From: Flavobacterium phragmitis
GTDB lineage: Bacteria; Bacteroidota; Bacteroidia; Flavobacteriales; Flavobacteriaceae
Direction: 5' to 3'
Assembly: GCF_900112575.1 (NCBI RefSeq)
Contig: NZ_FOMH01000002.1
Location: 124,001 to 188,000, forward strand
Length of the DNA stretch: 64,000 bases
The translations under genes were made by a program, and so were the position numbers. The notes under the pieces were generated by a model. The model was not told the DNA's origin and ran no database searches. It saw nothing but the letters and a program-made list of their open reading frames with translations. Positions 1-8,353 of the stretch are shown one piece after another (the stretch's first letter is position 1; each line of letters begins with the position of its first letter).

Positions 1-385
1 AATCACGCTCGTACTTTTTGAGATTCAAATCGGTTTGGTTCAATCCGGCATTAATCTCTGTTTCGTCTAATGATGCCAGAAGCTGTCCTTTCTTAAAAAA
101 CTGTCCTTCTTCAACATAAATACGACTGATGATCCCTCCTATTTTAAATCCGTAATTGGCCTGATTTTCTGTTATTACCAACCCTGATGCGCTTATGGTA
201 TTTTTAAGAGCAAAAGATTCGACCGGAGCTGTTTTAATCGGGATGACATCTTCGCTTTCAAAGGGCGAATTTTCCTTTTTTTCTTCTTTACAGGCGTAAA
301 AAAGCGTTAAAGCAAGCAATATACCCAACCCTTTTTTGGAGACTGCGATATGTTTTTTTAGATATTTGCGAATCGTTAATTTCAT
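1..385 (-). CDS. RND efflux periplasmic adaptor (HlyD/AcrA-like), 5' part only
   Basis: This is the first ~128 codons of a membrane fusion protein; the gene continues past the window edge. The ATG at 385 is followed by a basic n-region, a hydrophobic stretch and a Cys (LTLFYAC), which suggests a lipoprotein anchor. The visible part holds the biotinyl-lipoyl-like segment of the family (GFKIGGIISRIYVEEGQFF, then KGQLLASLDETE) leading into the alpha-hairpin. Such adaptors link an inner-membrane RND pump to a TolC channel. It starts 11 bp after the tolC-like stop, so the genes are in one operon under the TetR gene. The substrate cannot be read from this fragment. Confidence 0.85.
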   Translation of the reverse strand, partial: MKLTIRKYLKKHIAVSKKGLGILLALTLFYACKEEKKENSPFESEDVIPIKTAPVESFALKNTISASGLVITENQANYGFKIGGIISRIYVEEGQFFKKGQLLASLDETEINAGLNQTDLNLKKYERD

Positions 386-396
386 GTTTTTTGTTT

Positions 397-1728
397 TTAG
401 TTAAAAGTAAAAGTGGCGTTGGCTCTTTCTAATTCTGCAAAAGCAATCCAGGAGTTATAAAGCGAAATATTAGTGTTAAGCTGGGCATTCACCCATTGGT
501 TCTGTGCATCCAGCAGTTCTATATATATTGCCTGACCTTCCTTGTATAATTTGATAATGTCATCATTGTATTTTTTGGCCGACTGTTTTTGATTTTTATC
601 AGCATAGAATTGCTCTAAAGCCGATTTTAGATTGTTCTGTGAAACCTGAAACTGAAGCAGCAGCTGCTGTTTTACATTATCAGTTTGCGAGATGATTTTT
701 TTACTGTCTTCTTCAACTTGTTTCAGCTTCCATTTGTTTTTGTTTCCCGAAAAGATATTCCACTCCAGCGCCACTCCGGCAAAATAATAGCGTGAGTTTT
801 TATCTGCTTCAAAATCAAAATCCTGAATTCCGAAATCGGCAAAGCCATTTACTTTTGGCAGCCAGTACGAGTTGGTTAGTCTGCTTATATTTTCGTTTAT
901 TTCTTTTGCCTGGGTGAGCTTTTGCAGCTCCTCTCTATTTTGGGTATTTTCTGAAAGTACTTCTATTGGCGGTGCTTCACTCTGATCAGTTTCTACTGCG
1001 GCATCAAGTTTTTGATTCAGTAAAAAATTAAAATAGGATCTGGCGTTATTACTGGCTTGTCTGGCAGTTTCTAAATTCGCCTGAATGCGGATCACCTCAT
1101 TATCGCTTCTTAAAACCGCAGTCCGGTTTATTTTTTCATTTTTAAATAAAGCCTGATTTACCCTTTGATTTTCTTTTACCAAAGCCAGGGCATCTTGATA
1201 AATCTTAATACCTTCAACCGACTGCAGGTATTTGTAATAGGCAATTTTAATTTCCTTTACCAGCTCTCTTTGGTAAATTTCGAGTTCTATTTTTTGAAGC
1301 GTCGTCTGCTGGGTTTTTATTCTTTTATTATAAATAATTTCAAAATTCAGAAGCGGCATCGCGGTATGAATTTTAGCATCATAAAAATTGTCCGGATTTA
1401 TCAAGACCGACTGATTTTCCAGCATTGGAAAAGCATTAGAATTGGTAATCTGATTTAAAGTGCTATACACCGGATTCAGCATATCTCCAATCGGAATATC
1501 GATTGTCCTTCCGCCTTCTGCTTTGGTGTAACTTCCGTTTAGGGAAATTGTTGGATAAAATAAAGCTCGCGCTTCTTTTAAGGCATACATGCTTTTATTA
1601 ATGTCAAAATTATGCTGCCTGATTACTTCATTATTTTTTAAGCCAGTCTGTATATAACTGTCTAAGATGCTTTGCGAATATCCGAGATATCCAAAACACA
1701 GCATGGTTAAATTTAAAATTATCTTCAT
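397..1728 (-). CDS. TolC-family outer membrane efflux channel
   Basis: 443 residues, the usual length for a TolC/OEP subunit. It has a Sec signal peptide ending near GYSQS, then two long alpha-helical, Gln/Asn/Lys-rich OEP repeats (roughly residues 30-220 and 250-440) with the typical YxAGVALEWNIFSG-like strand segment around residues 310-325. It should form the outer membrane and periplasmic tunnel of a tripartite efflux pump. It lies between the TetR gene (54 bp upstream) and the HlyD-like adaptor (11 bp downstream), the standard tetR-tolC-mfp-rnd order. Tandem TetR-type operator candidates lie just upstream. Confidence 0.9.
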   Translation of the reverse strand: MKIILNLTMLCFGYLGYSQSILDSYIQTGLKNNEVIRQHNFDINKSMYALKEARALFYPTISLNGSYTKAEGGRTIDIPIGDMLNPVYSTLNQITNSNAFPMLENQSVLINPDNFYDAKIHTAMPLLNFEIIYNKRIKTQQTTLQKIELEIYQRELVKEIKIAYYKYLQSVEGIKIYQDALALVKENQRVNQALFKNEKINRTAVLRSDNEVIRIQANLETARQASNNARSYFNFLLNQKLDAAVETDQSEAPPIEVLSENTQNREELQKLTQAKEINENISRLTNSYWLPKVNGFADFGIQDFDFEADKNSRYYFAGVALEWNIFSGNKNKWKLKQVEEDSKKIISQTDNVKQQLLLQFQVSQNNLKSALEQFYADKNQKQSAKKYNDDIIKLYKEGQAIYIELLDAQNQWVNAQLNTNISLYNSWIAFAELERANATFTFN

Positions 1729-1730
1729 TT

Positions 1731-1761
1731 TGTACGTTGTTTATAATTTGAACGTTGTTCA
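1731..1761. promoter_or_regulatory. Tandem TetR-type operator candidates before tolC
   Basis: TGAACGTTGTTCA at 1749-1761 is an inverted repeat of the form TGAACnnnGTTCA. A degenerate copy, TGTACGTTGTTTA, lies at 1731-1743, 18 bp away. The same 13-bp motif recurs upstream of the tetR gene (2460-2472). Its presence at both efflux-operon promoters supports binding by the encoded TetR protein. This is inference from symmetry and position only. Confidence 0.55.
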
Positions 1762-1782
1762 TTTTTTGTAATAAAAAAAACT

Positions 1783-2400
1783 TTACAGTTTTTCTATTAT
1801 TTTTAAAAACTCATTATATCCATCAAATAATATGGTATCCGGATTTGTAAATTTTACTCCCTTCGTTCGCTGCCTGATTTCCAGACAGCACATTCCATGA
1901 ACCAGGCTCCAGACCATAAAAGAGAGCGGCTCTGCATTATGCTCTGCAAAATGGCCTTCTACGATGCATTCTTCAACAGTTTTCTTGACATAGCTGAAAG
2001 TCACCGCACCTTCATCCCAATTGTCAGTATCAGAATTTTCCAGAAATTCCATGGGCGCCTTTAAGTTGAACATCAGGTCATACATTTCTGCATTTTCTAA
2101 AGCGAATTTTATATAGGAACTCCCCATTTTTTTTAACCGCTCTTTTGGATTTTTTATGCTAAACAGATCCTGAAAATAACTGCCCAGTTCCTGAAAACCT
2201 ATTGAATGCAGATCATGCAGGATGGCATTTTTATCTTTAAAATAGACATATACCGTACCTACGCTGTAATCAATTTCATCTGCTATGTTCCTTATGGTGG
2301 TCTGATCAATTCCCCTCTCTACGAAAAGCTTTTTAGCTGCCTTAAGTATCAGCGCCCTCAAGGCCTCTTTCTCCCGTGCTTTTCTTTCGGCTGTACTCAT
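1783..2400 (-). CDS. TetR/AcrR-family transcriptional repressor
   Basis: 205 residues with the N-terminal TetR helix-turn-helix at about residues 12-60 (TTIRNIADEIDYSVGTVYVY, ending in FKDKNAIL) and an all-helical ligand domain after it. It is the first gene of the minus-strand efflux operon and probably represses it, releasing DNA when a pump substrate binds. A near-perfect palindrome overlaps its own promoter, which fits autorepression. The start at 2400 leaves a normal leader after the -7 element. No truncation is seen. Confidence 0.9.
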   Translation of the reverse strand: MSTAERKAREKEALRALILKAAKKLFVERGIDQTTIRNIADEIDYSVGTVYVYFKDKNAILHDLHSIGFQELGSYFQDLFSIKNPKERLKKMGSSYIKFALENAEMYDLMFNLKAPMEFLENSDTDNWDEGAVTFSYVKKTVEECIVEGHFAEHNAEPLSFMVWSLVHGMCCLEIRQRTKGVKFTNPDTILFDGYNEFLKIIEKL

Positions 2401-2441
2401 ATATCTATTAATTTTATCCTTAGCAAACTAAATGTAAAAAG

Positions 2442-2475
2442 CAAAGATATAAAATTAAATGAACAATGTTCATTT
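2442..2475 (-). promoter_or_regulatory. tetR promoter with 19-bp operator palindrome
   Basis: On the minus strand TATCTTTG (2442-2449) fits the Bacteroidota -7 consensus TAnnTTTG. Immediately upstream, AAATGAACAATGTTCATTT (2457-2475) is a perfect inverted repeat with 9-bp arms and a single central base. It overlaps the expected -33 region, so a bound repressor would block transcription. The core TGAACnnnGTTCA is shared with 1749-1761. Confidence 0.6.
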
Positions 2476-2490
2476 TTTATACACCACCAA

Positions 2491-3267
2491 TTAAAGTTGA
2501 TTAAGATGCTGTTTAAGACTTGCCCCCTTTGGATTTATTAATTTATGTGCCATCTTTGGCAAAAAGCGGTTCAGCAGATAAATGGCTTTTGTATCTCCAA
2601 TACGAATTGTATAGGTATCACTTTTCAAACCTTTGATTAGACCCGTTATCAGAACATCAGGCGTTATCGATTTGCCATCCATGCCTTCTGACATATTGGT
2701 TTTTACAAGAGGCGGCAATATTTCGAATACTTTCACATTACTTCTGATAACGTGCAAATGTTCTCTTAATGCTTCTGTGTAAAAACGAACCGCAGCTTTG
2801 GAAGCTGAATAGGTCGGCACGAGAATCGACGGCGTATAACTTAAGATTGATGAGGTATTGATAATAGCTGCTTCTTTTCTGGACTGCAGCATATCCATAA
2901 ATAGATTATTCAAAAGTACAATCCCTAAATAATTGGTATTAATCTCTGCGGCCGCTTTTTCAAAATGTTTTGTACTGCTTATGCCTAAATTGTCCAGGCC
3001 GTTCATAATTCCGGCATTGTTGTACAAAATGTCAATGCCTCCCAATTGGTCAATTTCTCTATATAATGCTTCGGCAGCTTCCTTATTTGAAGCGTCGCTT
3101 TTGATTGCTGTTAGTGACGGATACATTTTTTTAGCCAGATCAAGTTTTTTCTGGTCCCTGCCTGTTATAATTACCCTAGCGCCTTCTGCAATGAATTGTT
3201 TTGCAGCCTCTAATCCAATTCCGGCAGAGCCGCCTGTAATCAAAATTGTCTTACCTTTTAATTCCAT
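2491..3267 (-). CDS. Short-chain dehydrogenase/reductase (DltE-like SDR)
   Basis: 258 residues from the ATG at 3267, chosen over the upstream in-frame ATG at 3333 because the upstream part is non-conserved, lies over the promoter and operator sites, and the Rossmann strand begins directly after 3267. The cofactor motif TGGSAGIG is at residues 11-18, NNAG in the middle, and the catalytic Ser and YSASK motif near residue 158. It is a classical NAD(P)H-dependent oxidoreductase; the substrate is unknown. It is divergent from an HxlR regulator and shares its operator region, an arrangement common for redox-responsive SDRs. Confidence 0.9.
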   Translation of the reverse strand: MELKGKTILITGGSAGIGLEAAKQFIAEGARVIITGRDQKKLDLAKKMYPSLTAIKSDASNKEAAEALYREIDQLGGIDILYNNAGIMNGLDNLGISSTKHFEKAAAEINTNYLGIVLLNNLFMDMLQSRKEAAIINTSSILSYTPSILVPTYSASKAAVRFYTEALREHLHVIRSNVKVFEILPPLVKTNMSEGMDGKSITPDVLITGLIKGLKSDTYTIRIGDTKAIYLLNRFLPKMAHKLINPKGASLKQHLNQL

Positions 3268-3293
3268 AATTTTTCTATTTAGTTTATTATCTC

Positions 3294-3352
3294 TATATTT
3301 GCTTGCGAAATGCAAGTGCAAATATAAATACATTTACTTGCAAAAAGCAAGT
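3294..3352. promoter_or_regulatory. Divergent promoters with two HxlR-type operators
   Basis: Two inverted repeats of the same sequence lie here: CTTGC-GAAAT-GCAAG (3302-3316) and ACTTGC-AAAAA-GCAAGT (3336-3352). The minus-strand -7 box TATATTTG lies between them (3319-3326), with a TTG inside the second operator 21 bp upstream. On the plus strand a TATATTTG (3294-3301) abuts the first operator. A dimeric HxlR protein bound here could control both the SDR gene and its own gene. Confidence 0.65.
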
Positions 3353-3368
3353 GTTTTAAATTTATTTT

Positions 3369-3782
3369 ATGAAAACTAAAAAAAAAAGATCAGACTGCCC
3401 GGTAAGTTTTTCACTTGAAGCCTTTGGAGACAAGTGGTCACTGCTGATTGTTAGGGATTTGATGCTTAAAAAAAAATGCACCTATGGCGAATTGGCAAAG
3501 TCTGATGAGAAAATAGCAACTAACATTTTGGCTGCCCGGCTGCTTTCATTGGAAGAAAACGGAATTATCCAGAAACTGGAACATCCTGACAGTAAAGCCA
3601 AAGTATTATATCAATTGACGCAGAAAGGAATGGATTTAATTCCAATAATTGTTGAAATTAATCTTTGGGCGGAAAAGTATACCGACATTCCTGAAAAAAG
3701 AAAAGAATTGCTGGCACAGATGAATGCTGATAAGGAAGGTTTTATTAGAAATGCTTTTAAAGAACTGGAATCAAATCTATAA
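3369..3782 (+). CDS. HxlR-family winged-helix regulator
   Basis: 137 residues. A Cys at position 10 in the SDCPVSFSLEAFGDKWSLL segment matches the redox/electrophile-sensing Cys common in HxlR/YodB/HypR proteins. The winged helix follows (CTYGELAKSDEKIATNIL) with a LEENGIIQKLEHP wing. It is divergent from the SDR gene, with two matching inverted repeats between the genes, so it probably regulates that gene and itself. The sensing role of the Cys is inferred from the family. Confidence 0.9.
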   Translation: MKTKKKRSDCPVSFSLEAFGDKWSLLIVRDLMLKKKCTYGELAKSDEKIATNILAARLLSLEENGIIQKLEHPDSKAKVLYQLTQKGMDLIPIIVEINLWAEKYTDIPEKRKELLAQMNADKEGFIRNAFKELESNL

Positions 3783-3863
3783 AAATACCTATTTGACTCT
3801 CAGATACGTATGAAAAACAGTCTGCCAAAAGAAAAACACCTGCCCAGTAGAGGCTCAAATCCC

Positions 3864-3894
3864 TTGACAGGACTGCCCATTTTGCGTAAATTTG
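3864..3894 (+). promoter_or_regulatory. Strong Bacteroidota promoter, probably leaderless
   Basis: TTG (3864-3866), 20 bp, then TAAATTTG (3887-3894) is a near-consensus -33/-7 pair. Only four bases (CCCC) separate the -7 box from the ATG at 3899, so the expected transcription start falls at or next to the start codon. Confidence 0.65.
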
Positions 3895-3898
3895 CCCC

Positions 3899-4141
3899 AT
3901 GACAACCGAGGAAATAAAACGTTATTTTGAAACCGCTCCCCCGACCAAAGAAGTGGACTGGAAGCCCTGGGCCAAAATTACAGATTCACAGGCATTTCTA
4001 AAGAGCTGCTACGCCACTATTAAGAATTACAAAGGAAGCCTTGATATGTGTCCGGCCTGGTGGCACCTAAAAGATTTTTATATGCTTATGAGAGCAAATG
4101 CGCAGCAAATTTCAAGTGAAAACCAAAGCGAACAGCCCTGA
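3899..4141 (+). CDS. Small conserved protein, DUF6965-like
   Basis: 80 residues, soluble and Trp/Cys containing. The N-terminal part (MTTEEIKRYFETAPPTKEV, then WKPWAKITDSQAFLKSCYA) resembles the small DUF6965 family of Flavobacteria as I remember it, in which an N-terminal helix is followed by a conserved W/CxxxWxHL segment. The function is unknown. The excellent promoter directly in front supports a real gene. The stop codon is immediately followed by another ATG (4142). Confidence 0.65.
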   Translation: MTTEEIKRYFETAPPTKEVDWKPWAKITDSQAFLKSCYATIKNYKGSLDMCPAWWHLKDFYMLMRANAQQISSENQSEQP

Positions 4142-4357
4142 ATGTGCGGCGCTGTTTTAAAAGGCATCCTTATACCTGCATCTTATATTTTACTTTTTAC
4201 CGGTTATATTATCAAGCGGCCGCCTCCAGAAGATGCCGCTGAAAGCATACAGCGGATATTCAGCACCGTTCTTTTTGACCGCCCCAATCTGGGCGCCGTA
4301 TTGGTTTTAATCCTTTTAATGCAGTATTATGCACCTGTAAGCTGTTTGAATAATTAA
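4142..4357 (+). CDS. Possible small membrane protein (uncertain)
   Basis: A 71-codon frame begins at the base after the preceding stop. It encodes two hydrophobic segments (about residues 5-24 and 50-66) separated by a polar, Pro-rich loop. No family is recognised and no ribosome binding site is evident, though the abutting stop/start could allow coupled translation. It may be a chance frame. Confidence 0.25.
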   Translation: MCGAVLKGILIPASYILLFTGYIIKRPPPEDAAESIQRIFSTVLFDRPNLGAVLVLILLMQYYAPVSCLNN

Positions 4358-4447
4358 ACAGCGGTCCGGGCTATGGCATAATCCGGGTTTAAATAACTAT
4401 TTTTACAGCCTTGCAGCCTATATGATCATGCGGAAAACATACTGATA

Positions 4448-5323
4448 ATGAAGAGATTTAAATTCTTAAAAAACAAATATAAAGCTGAGCTGCTTATCGA
4501 TACAGGCACTTACAGGGACATTCCATACTATTTTTTTGAAAGCGAGCTTCATGATACCGATTTCTACGAAATTATATTTTTCTCTAAAGGAAACGGGATT
4601 TTAGAACTTGACCAGCAGCGAATTGAAATTTCAGACCATACCGTGATTTTTATTTCTCCATTTCAAAAAAGAAAATGGTTTTTGGACAAGACTAAAATAG
4701 AGTGTTCTTTCCTTTTTTTCCAGGACAGCTTCCTGTCTGATTTCTTCTCTGACAAGCTCTTCACTTTCAGGCTACAGTATTTCTACAACAAAACCAAACC
4801 GCTCTCTATCAAGGTTAGTGATGATTTCTTTTCACAGTTGGAGAATATAATCGGCGAGCTGCTCGCTGAGATAAAAACATTCAGGTCAGACAGCGACCAC
4901 CTTATAAGGGCACTGCTGTATGCTGTACTGATCAAACTCAACAGGGCCTATGCATCGCATTACCTTCTCTGCTGCGAAACAGAAAATAACAGTACTGCAT
5001 TTATGTTCAAGGAGATCCTGCAGAAGCAAGTCCGCAGGACAAGAAACATCGACTATTACGCCCGGCAGCTGGGCATCAGCAGGGTTACGCTCAATAAATG
5101 CATCAAAAAGCAGTTCGGAGTTACCGTTTCTGAAATGGTAAATGAATTTATACTCTTTGAAATAAAGTCCCTGCTGTGTTATACCAGGCTTAATGTAAAT
5201 GAAATTTCGTACCGGCTTGAATTCTCCCAGGCCAATCATCTGACGCGTTTCTTCAAGGCGCAGACCGGGACTTCCCCAAAAGAATTCAGGAATGCTTATC
5301 AAAATGGTAGTTCTGTTATCTAA
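4448..5323 (+). CDS. AraC-family transcriptional regulator
   Basis: 291 residues. The N-terminal half (about 20-150) is a cupin-like sensory domain (DFYEIIFFSKGNGILELDQQ). The C-terminal ~100 residues carry the double AraC helix-turn-helix: YYARQLGISRVTLNKCIKKQ for the first and VNEISYRLEFSQANHLTRFF for the second, ending in TGTSPKEFR. This fits an activator responding to a small ligand. The gene for a secreted protein begins about 70 bp downstream on the same strand with its own -7 box; whether it is a target is not known. Confidence 0.9.
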   Translation: MKRFKFLKNKYKAELLIDTGTYRDIPYYFFESELHDTDFYEIIFFSKGNGILELDQQRIEISDHTVIFISPFQKRKWFLDKTKIECSFLFFQDSFLSDFFSDKLFTFRLQYFYNKTKPLSIKVSDDFFSQLENIIGELLAEIKTFRSDSDHLIRALLYAVLIKLNRAYASHYLLCCETENNSTAFMFKEILQKQVRRTRNIDYYARQLGISRVTLNKCIKKQFGVTVSEMVNEFILFEIKSLLCYTRLNVNEISYRLEFSQANHLTRFFKAQTGTSPKEFRNAYQNGSSVI

Positions 5324-5393
5324 CCGGTAATTATTCCCTTTGGGCTGTATTGTATTTTTGCGGATGAAAATATTTTTCCAAAACAGCCTATCC

Positions 5394-6059
5394 ATGAAAA
5401 ACAGCACCAGATCTGCCTTAATGTTTACCTTGATACTGCTCCCCTGCTTACTATTTGGACAGCAGCGGCAAACCATTGAACTTGCTGATTTATACAAAAA
5501 AGGTAAGCTGAAACCGGTAAACAGAGAGGTAAAAATTGTTTCCAGTGACAGCGGAGCCTATCTAAAAATAGCCCAAAGCAAAAAGGAAGGCCTTGTATGG
5601 CTGCCTTTTAAGGACTTTAAAAACGGTACAATTGAAATCCAAATGCGGGGAAAAGACGTTTTCCAGCGGAGTTTTATAGGGATTGCCTTTCACCGTGCCG
5701 ATGACAGCACTTATGATGCTGTCTACTGCCGTCCTTTTAATTTCTCTGCTAAAGATTCCATACGCAGAATTCATGCCGTACAGTATATTTCCCATCCCGA
5801 TTTTACCTGGGATAGATTAAGAAAGCAGAGCAATGCGGTTTTTGAGAAAGAAATCATAAATCCGCCAGACCCCAACGGCTGGTTTACAATGAAATTAGTA
5901 ATTGAGGGCGCAACTGTCAAAGCCTTTATAAACAATGCGGCCCAGCCTTCCCTCACAGTGCAGAAACTTAGCAGTGCATCACAGGGAAAAATAGGGCTCT
6001 TTACAGCAGACAGCAGCGGAGGAGACTTTAAAACCATCAGGATCAATTATAAAAATTAA
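5394..6059 (+). CDS. Secreted LamG/DUF1080-like domain protein
   Basis: 221 residues from the ATG at 5394, the start that gives a clean signal peptide (MKNSTRSALMFTLILLPCLL, cut near FGQQ). An alternative start at 5364 would only lengthen the n-region. The mature part looks like a concanavalin/LamG beta-sandwich of the 3-keto-disaccharide hydrolase (DUF1080) type: GTIEIQMRGKDVFQRSFIGI, AVYCRPFN, GWFTMKLVIEGATVKAFIN, GKIGLFTADSSGGDFKTIRI. Such domains bind or cleave sugars outside the cytoplasm. A TATTTTTG -7 element lies at 5353-5360. No catalytic residues are assigned. Confidence 0.7.
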   Translation: MKNSTRSALMFTLILLPCLLFGQQRQTIELADLYKKGKLKPVNREVKIVSSDSGAYLKIAQSKKEGLVWLPFKDFKNGTIEIQMRGKDVFQRSFIGIAFHRADDSTYDAVYCRPFNFSAKDSIRRIHAVQYISHPDFTWDRLRKQSNAVFEKEIINPPDPNGWFTMKLVIEGATVKAFINNAAQPSLTVQKLSSASQGKIGLFTADSSGGDFKTIRINYKN

Positions 6060-6177
6060 AAACACTGCCTCCTGGATGCCGGGAGAGCCTACTTCTGTGA
6101 TAAAATTCACTTATGGACTTCCCAGGCACCTCATTATGTCAAGAAAGGCCTGTAAATATGAGCTAATATCAAATATT

Positions 6178-6525
6178 ATGATCAAAAGAATACTTTTAAT
6201 TACCCTTATTTTTATGCCCCTTTTCACTGCTCAATCACAGAAGGAAAGCTTCAGTATCTGGGGAAGGATTGTAGATAGCGGATTCAATCCTATTGAATCA
6301 TTTTCCATTAAGGTTTTCGAGCTTAATGCTTTTACAGATCAGAGAAAAAAAATCCAGGATTTTAAGGTCTGGGATCATAATGGGGAATTTTTAATAAAAA
6401 ACCTTAGCGCGCAGCCTTATCTTATTGAAATTACAGTTGAAAATTATACCTGGTACAGCATTCTAAAAACAGTGGCAGATAAAAACGAATCAGTAGGAGA
6501 AATCGTTTTACAGAATACCTGGTAA
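6178..6525 (+). CDS. Small secreted protein, CarboxypepD_reg-like fold
   Basis: 115 residues from the ATG at 6178; upstream in-frame codons have no signal character, while this start gives MIKRILLITLIFMPLFTAQS as a signal peptide. The mature ~95 residues (FSIWGRIVDSGFNPIESFSI, then GEFLIKNLSAQPYLIEIT) look like one carboxypeptidase regulatory-like beta-sandwich, as found at the front of TonB-dependent receptors but here alone. No partner domain follows. Function unknown. Confidence 0.6.
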   Translation: MIKRILLITLIFMPLFTAQSQKESFSIWGRIVDSGFNPIESFSIKVFELNAFTDQRKKIQDFKVWDHNGEFLIKNLSAQPYLIEITVENYTWYSILKTVADKNESVGEIVLQNTW

Positions 6526-6645
6526 ACCAATGAAGACCAAACTATCCCTGCATTGTGTCCTTTTGAAACCACAACTTACCAAAATGATGCTCTCTTACAA
6601 AACAGATTTTTTTTGATCAGCAAAAAAAAATGCCCGCCAGATTTT

Positions 6646-6721
6646 AGCCCCGATTGGCAGTGAAATCCTTCTGCGCCGTGGTCCGCTACAAAAGATTATA
6701 ACAGAGAGCGGGGACAGTTCC
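6646..6721. repeat. Dispersed 'AGCCCC...GCTCC' element, copy A
   Basis: First of four diverged copies (others at 25362-25437, 31434-31506 and 32322-32425). Shared landmarks in order are AGCCCCGAT, GAAATCCTTCTGCGC, an AAAAGATT segment, AGCGGG and AGTTCC/AGCTCC followed by an A-run. In the better copies CTTxTGCGC can pair with GCGCAaAAG. All copies are intergenic. I recall similar sequences in other Flavobacterium genomes but cannot cite a description. Confidence 0.7.
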
Positions 6722-6880
6722 AGGAAAAAATTAATTTGATACCTGCACTTTATTGTGATAATATGATTCCCATTACACGAAGACCTGCCTGCTTCTCTTT
6801 TTTGAGGACTTTGATCCGGACAACACAGATCATGCTGCATGACTTTGATCCCATTAAAATGCACAGTGAAAAAGCCCCGG

Positions 6881-7390
6881 TCATTCCCGGTTTGACAAAT
6901 GCTTTTCCGAGACAAAAAATAAATTTCTAACCGGCCCCATCAAGGCTTTGGCCCAGTGCAGAAAGAACACTTTTTTCAGCAGCAGCACAAATCCGGCAAA
7001 AGAACTGGGTTTCTGCAAATATAGGTCGGCCCCCTTCTCAAAGGCATCTTCAATATCCGAAGCATGATCCCAAGTGGAAAGCATAACGGCCGGGATGTCC
7101 CGAAGCCCATCGTCTTTCTTTATTTCCTCCAGCGCCTCTTTCCCTCCTTTAACGGGCATATTGATATCGATAAAAATCATATCGGGATTGGGCTTGGATT
7201 CATCCCTGAGCGTATCGAGGAGCTCCTGACCATTTTCAACGGTCGTTACCTCAGAGGGCACCTCAGCCTCCTCCAAGGCATCAAGGAATAATTCCTGGTC
7301 TTCGGTATCATCCTCGGCCAGTATAATCTTTACCGGCTCTTTTTCATTTAACCCTTCAGGGGACGTGCGGGCATTCTCAGAATTTATCAT
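6881..7390 (-). CDS. Single-domain response regulator (CheY-like)
   Basis: 169 residues with one receiver domain at about residues 20-145: acidic pair EDD (26-28), phospho-acceptor D75 in MIFIDINMPVKGG, a Thr in MLSTWDH and Lys in LQKPSSF. No output domain, but there is a Ser/Glu-rich N-terminal extension and a ~25-residue tail (WAKALMGPVRNLFF). The closest relative in the window is at 40128-40640, same layout and D75. It probably receives phosphate from the soluble PAS kinases of this region. Confidence 0.9.
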   Translation of the reverse strand: MINSENARTSPEGLNEKEPVKIILAEDDTEDQELFLDALEEAEVPSEVTTVENGQELLDTLRDESKPNPDMIFIDINMPVKGGKEALEEIKKDDGLRDIPAVMLSTWDHASDIEDAFEKGADLYLQKPSSFAGFVLLLKKVFFLHWAKALMGPVRNLFFVSEKHLSNRE

Positions 7391-7759
7391 CTCAAAGCGG
7401 ATTTAAACTCATCAAATGTAGCGCAAAAATGCTTAGAAGATTCCTGTAAACCAATAATATTAAAAACAGCAGGAAATTTAGCCCGCAAAGAGCAGGCACA
7501 AATAATTCAAAAAAAACCGCCGGCCAGATTTTATAAAGCACTATGGCCTCGCTGACAATTCTGCCGCCTTTACCGGAGATCAGACCAGGTCTTTGAAAAA
7601 AAATCCAAAAACAGGTAAAAATACGGGCAGGTCTGCAAGGCATTTGTACTAATTTTAGTCTGATTAAAAAAATCTTTAAAAAAAAAACGGCGCGAGCTTC
7701 AAGGCTGAGAGTGTGTATGTTCTATATAATGCGCCCTGTATCATTAAACCCAAATAATT
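7391..7759. other. Gene-free interval
   Basis: Between the divergent response regulator and the NADP-binding protein. An open frame at 7392-7643 on the minus strand has no family resemblance or signal. AT-rich DNA precedes the gene at 7760, but no clear TAnnTTTG element is present. Confidence 0.4.
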
Positions 7760-8353
7760 ATGAGAATTGGAATCATAGGAATCGGCAGCCTTACCCTTGA
7801 ACTGGCCATAAGGTCTGCCAGGGCAGGATATAAAATTACCCTGCACAATCCCAGGGGCAACAGCCTTGTAAGGGAAGTTACTGCAAAAATGGGATCCAAT
7901 GCCGCCCTTGGCTCCCTTGAGAAGGCAGCGGCAGCAGATATCATACTTTTATTCCTTGCAAAGGATGATCTGGAGTGTATCTTGAAGAAGCTGCCGGAGA
8001 TGTCAGGAAAAATAATCCTGCATACCAGCAGCCTGATTTTTGATCCCCACTCGCTTTTATCGGGCATAACCCATGCAATGACCTACAAAATTACGGCATC
8101 GCTGCTCCCCGAGGCCCATATTGTAAAGCTCTTCAATCCGATAGATTTAAAAGCTGACAGCAAATGCACGGCCCATACAAATAGGGAAGAAATATTTTTT
8201 ATTGCCGATCACAAGGCTTCTGGAAACTCCACCCGGAATTTTCTTAAAACACTGAATTTTACACCCATTGATCTTACCGGCAGGCTGCATCTGCAAAATA
8301 CAGCAATGAAATTAAAACCAGTAATGCCTCCCCGCAGAGGGCCGTTTTCATAA
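7760..8353 (+). CDS. NADP-binding oxidoreductase, F420-reductase/ProC-like
   Basis: 197 residues beginning directly with a Rossmann strand (MRIGIIGIGSLTLELAIRSA) and second strand (YKITLHNPRGN), followed by ADIILLFLAKDDLECIL and GKIILHTSS. This is the layout of the NADP oxidoreductase/coenzyme F420-dependent family. The glycine motif is atypical: the third Gly of GxGxxG is missing (GIGSLTLE), and the C-terminal end is short and Pro/Arg-rich. It may be a diverged or inactive member. No operon partner is evident. Confidence 0.7.
   Translation: MRIGIIGIGSLTLELAIRSARAGYKITLHNPRGNSLVREVTAKMGSNAALGSLEKAAAADIILLFLAKDDLECILKKLPEMSGKIILHTSSLIFDPHSLLSGITHAMTYKITASLLPEAHIVKLFNPIDLKADSKCTAHTNREEIFFIADHKASGNSTRNFLKTLNFTPIDLTGRLHLQNTAMKLKPVMPPRRGPFS

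Noticed and set aside
6595..6915. 106-codon minus-strand frame
   Set aside because: It runs through the AGCCCC repeat copy and the receiver gene's end; the Arg-rich part (GPRRRRISLPIG) is only the repeat translated.
7392..7643. 83-codon minus-strand frame with a hydrophobic middle
   Set aside because: No start signals, no promoter and no family; the hydrophobic part comes from AT-rich DNA.
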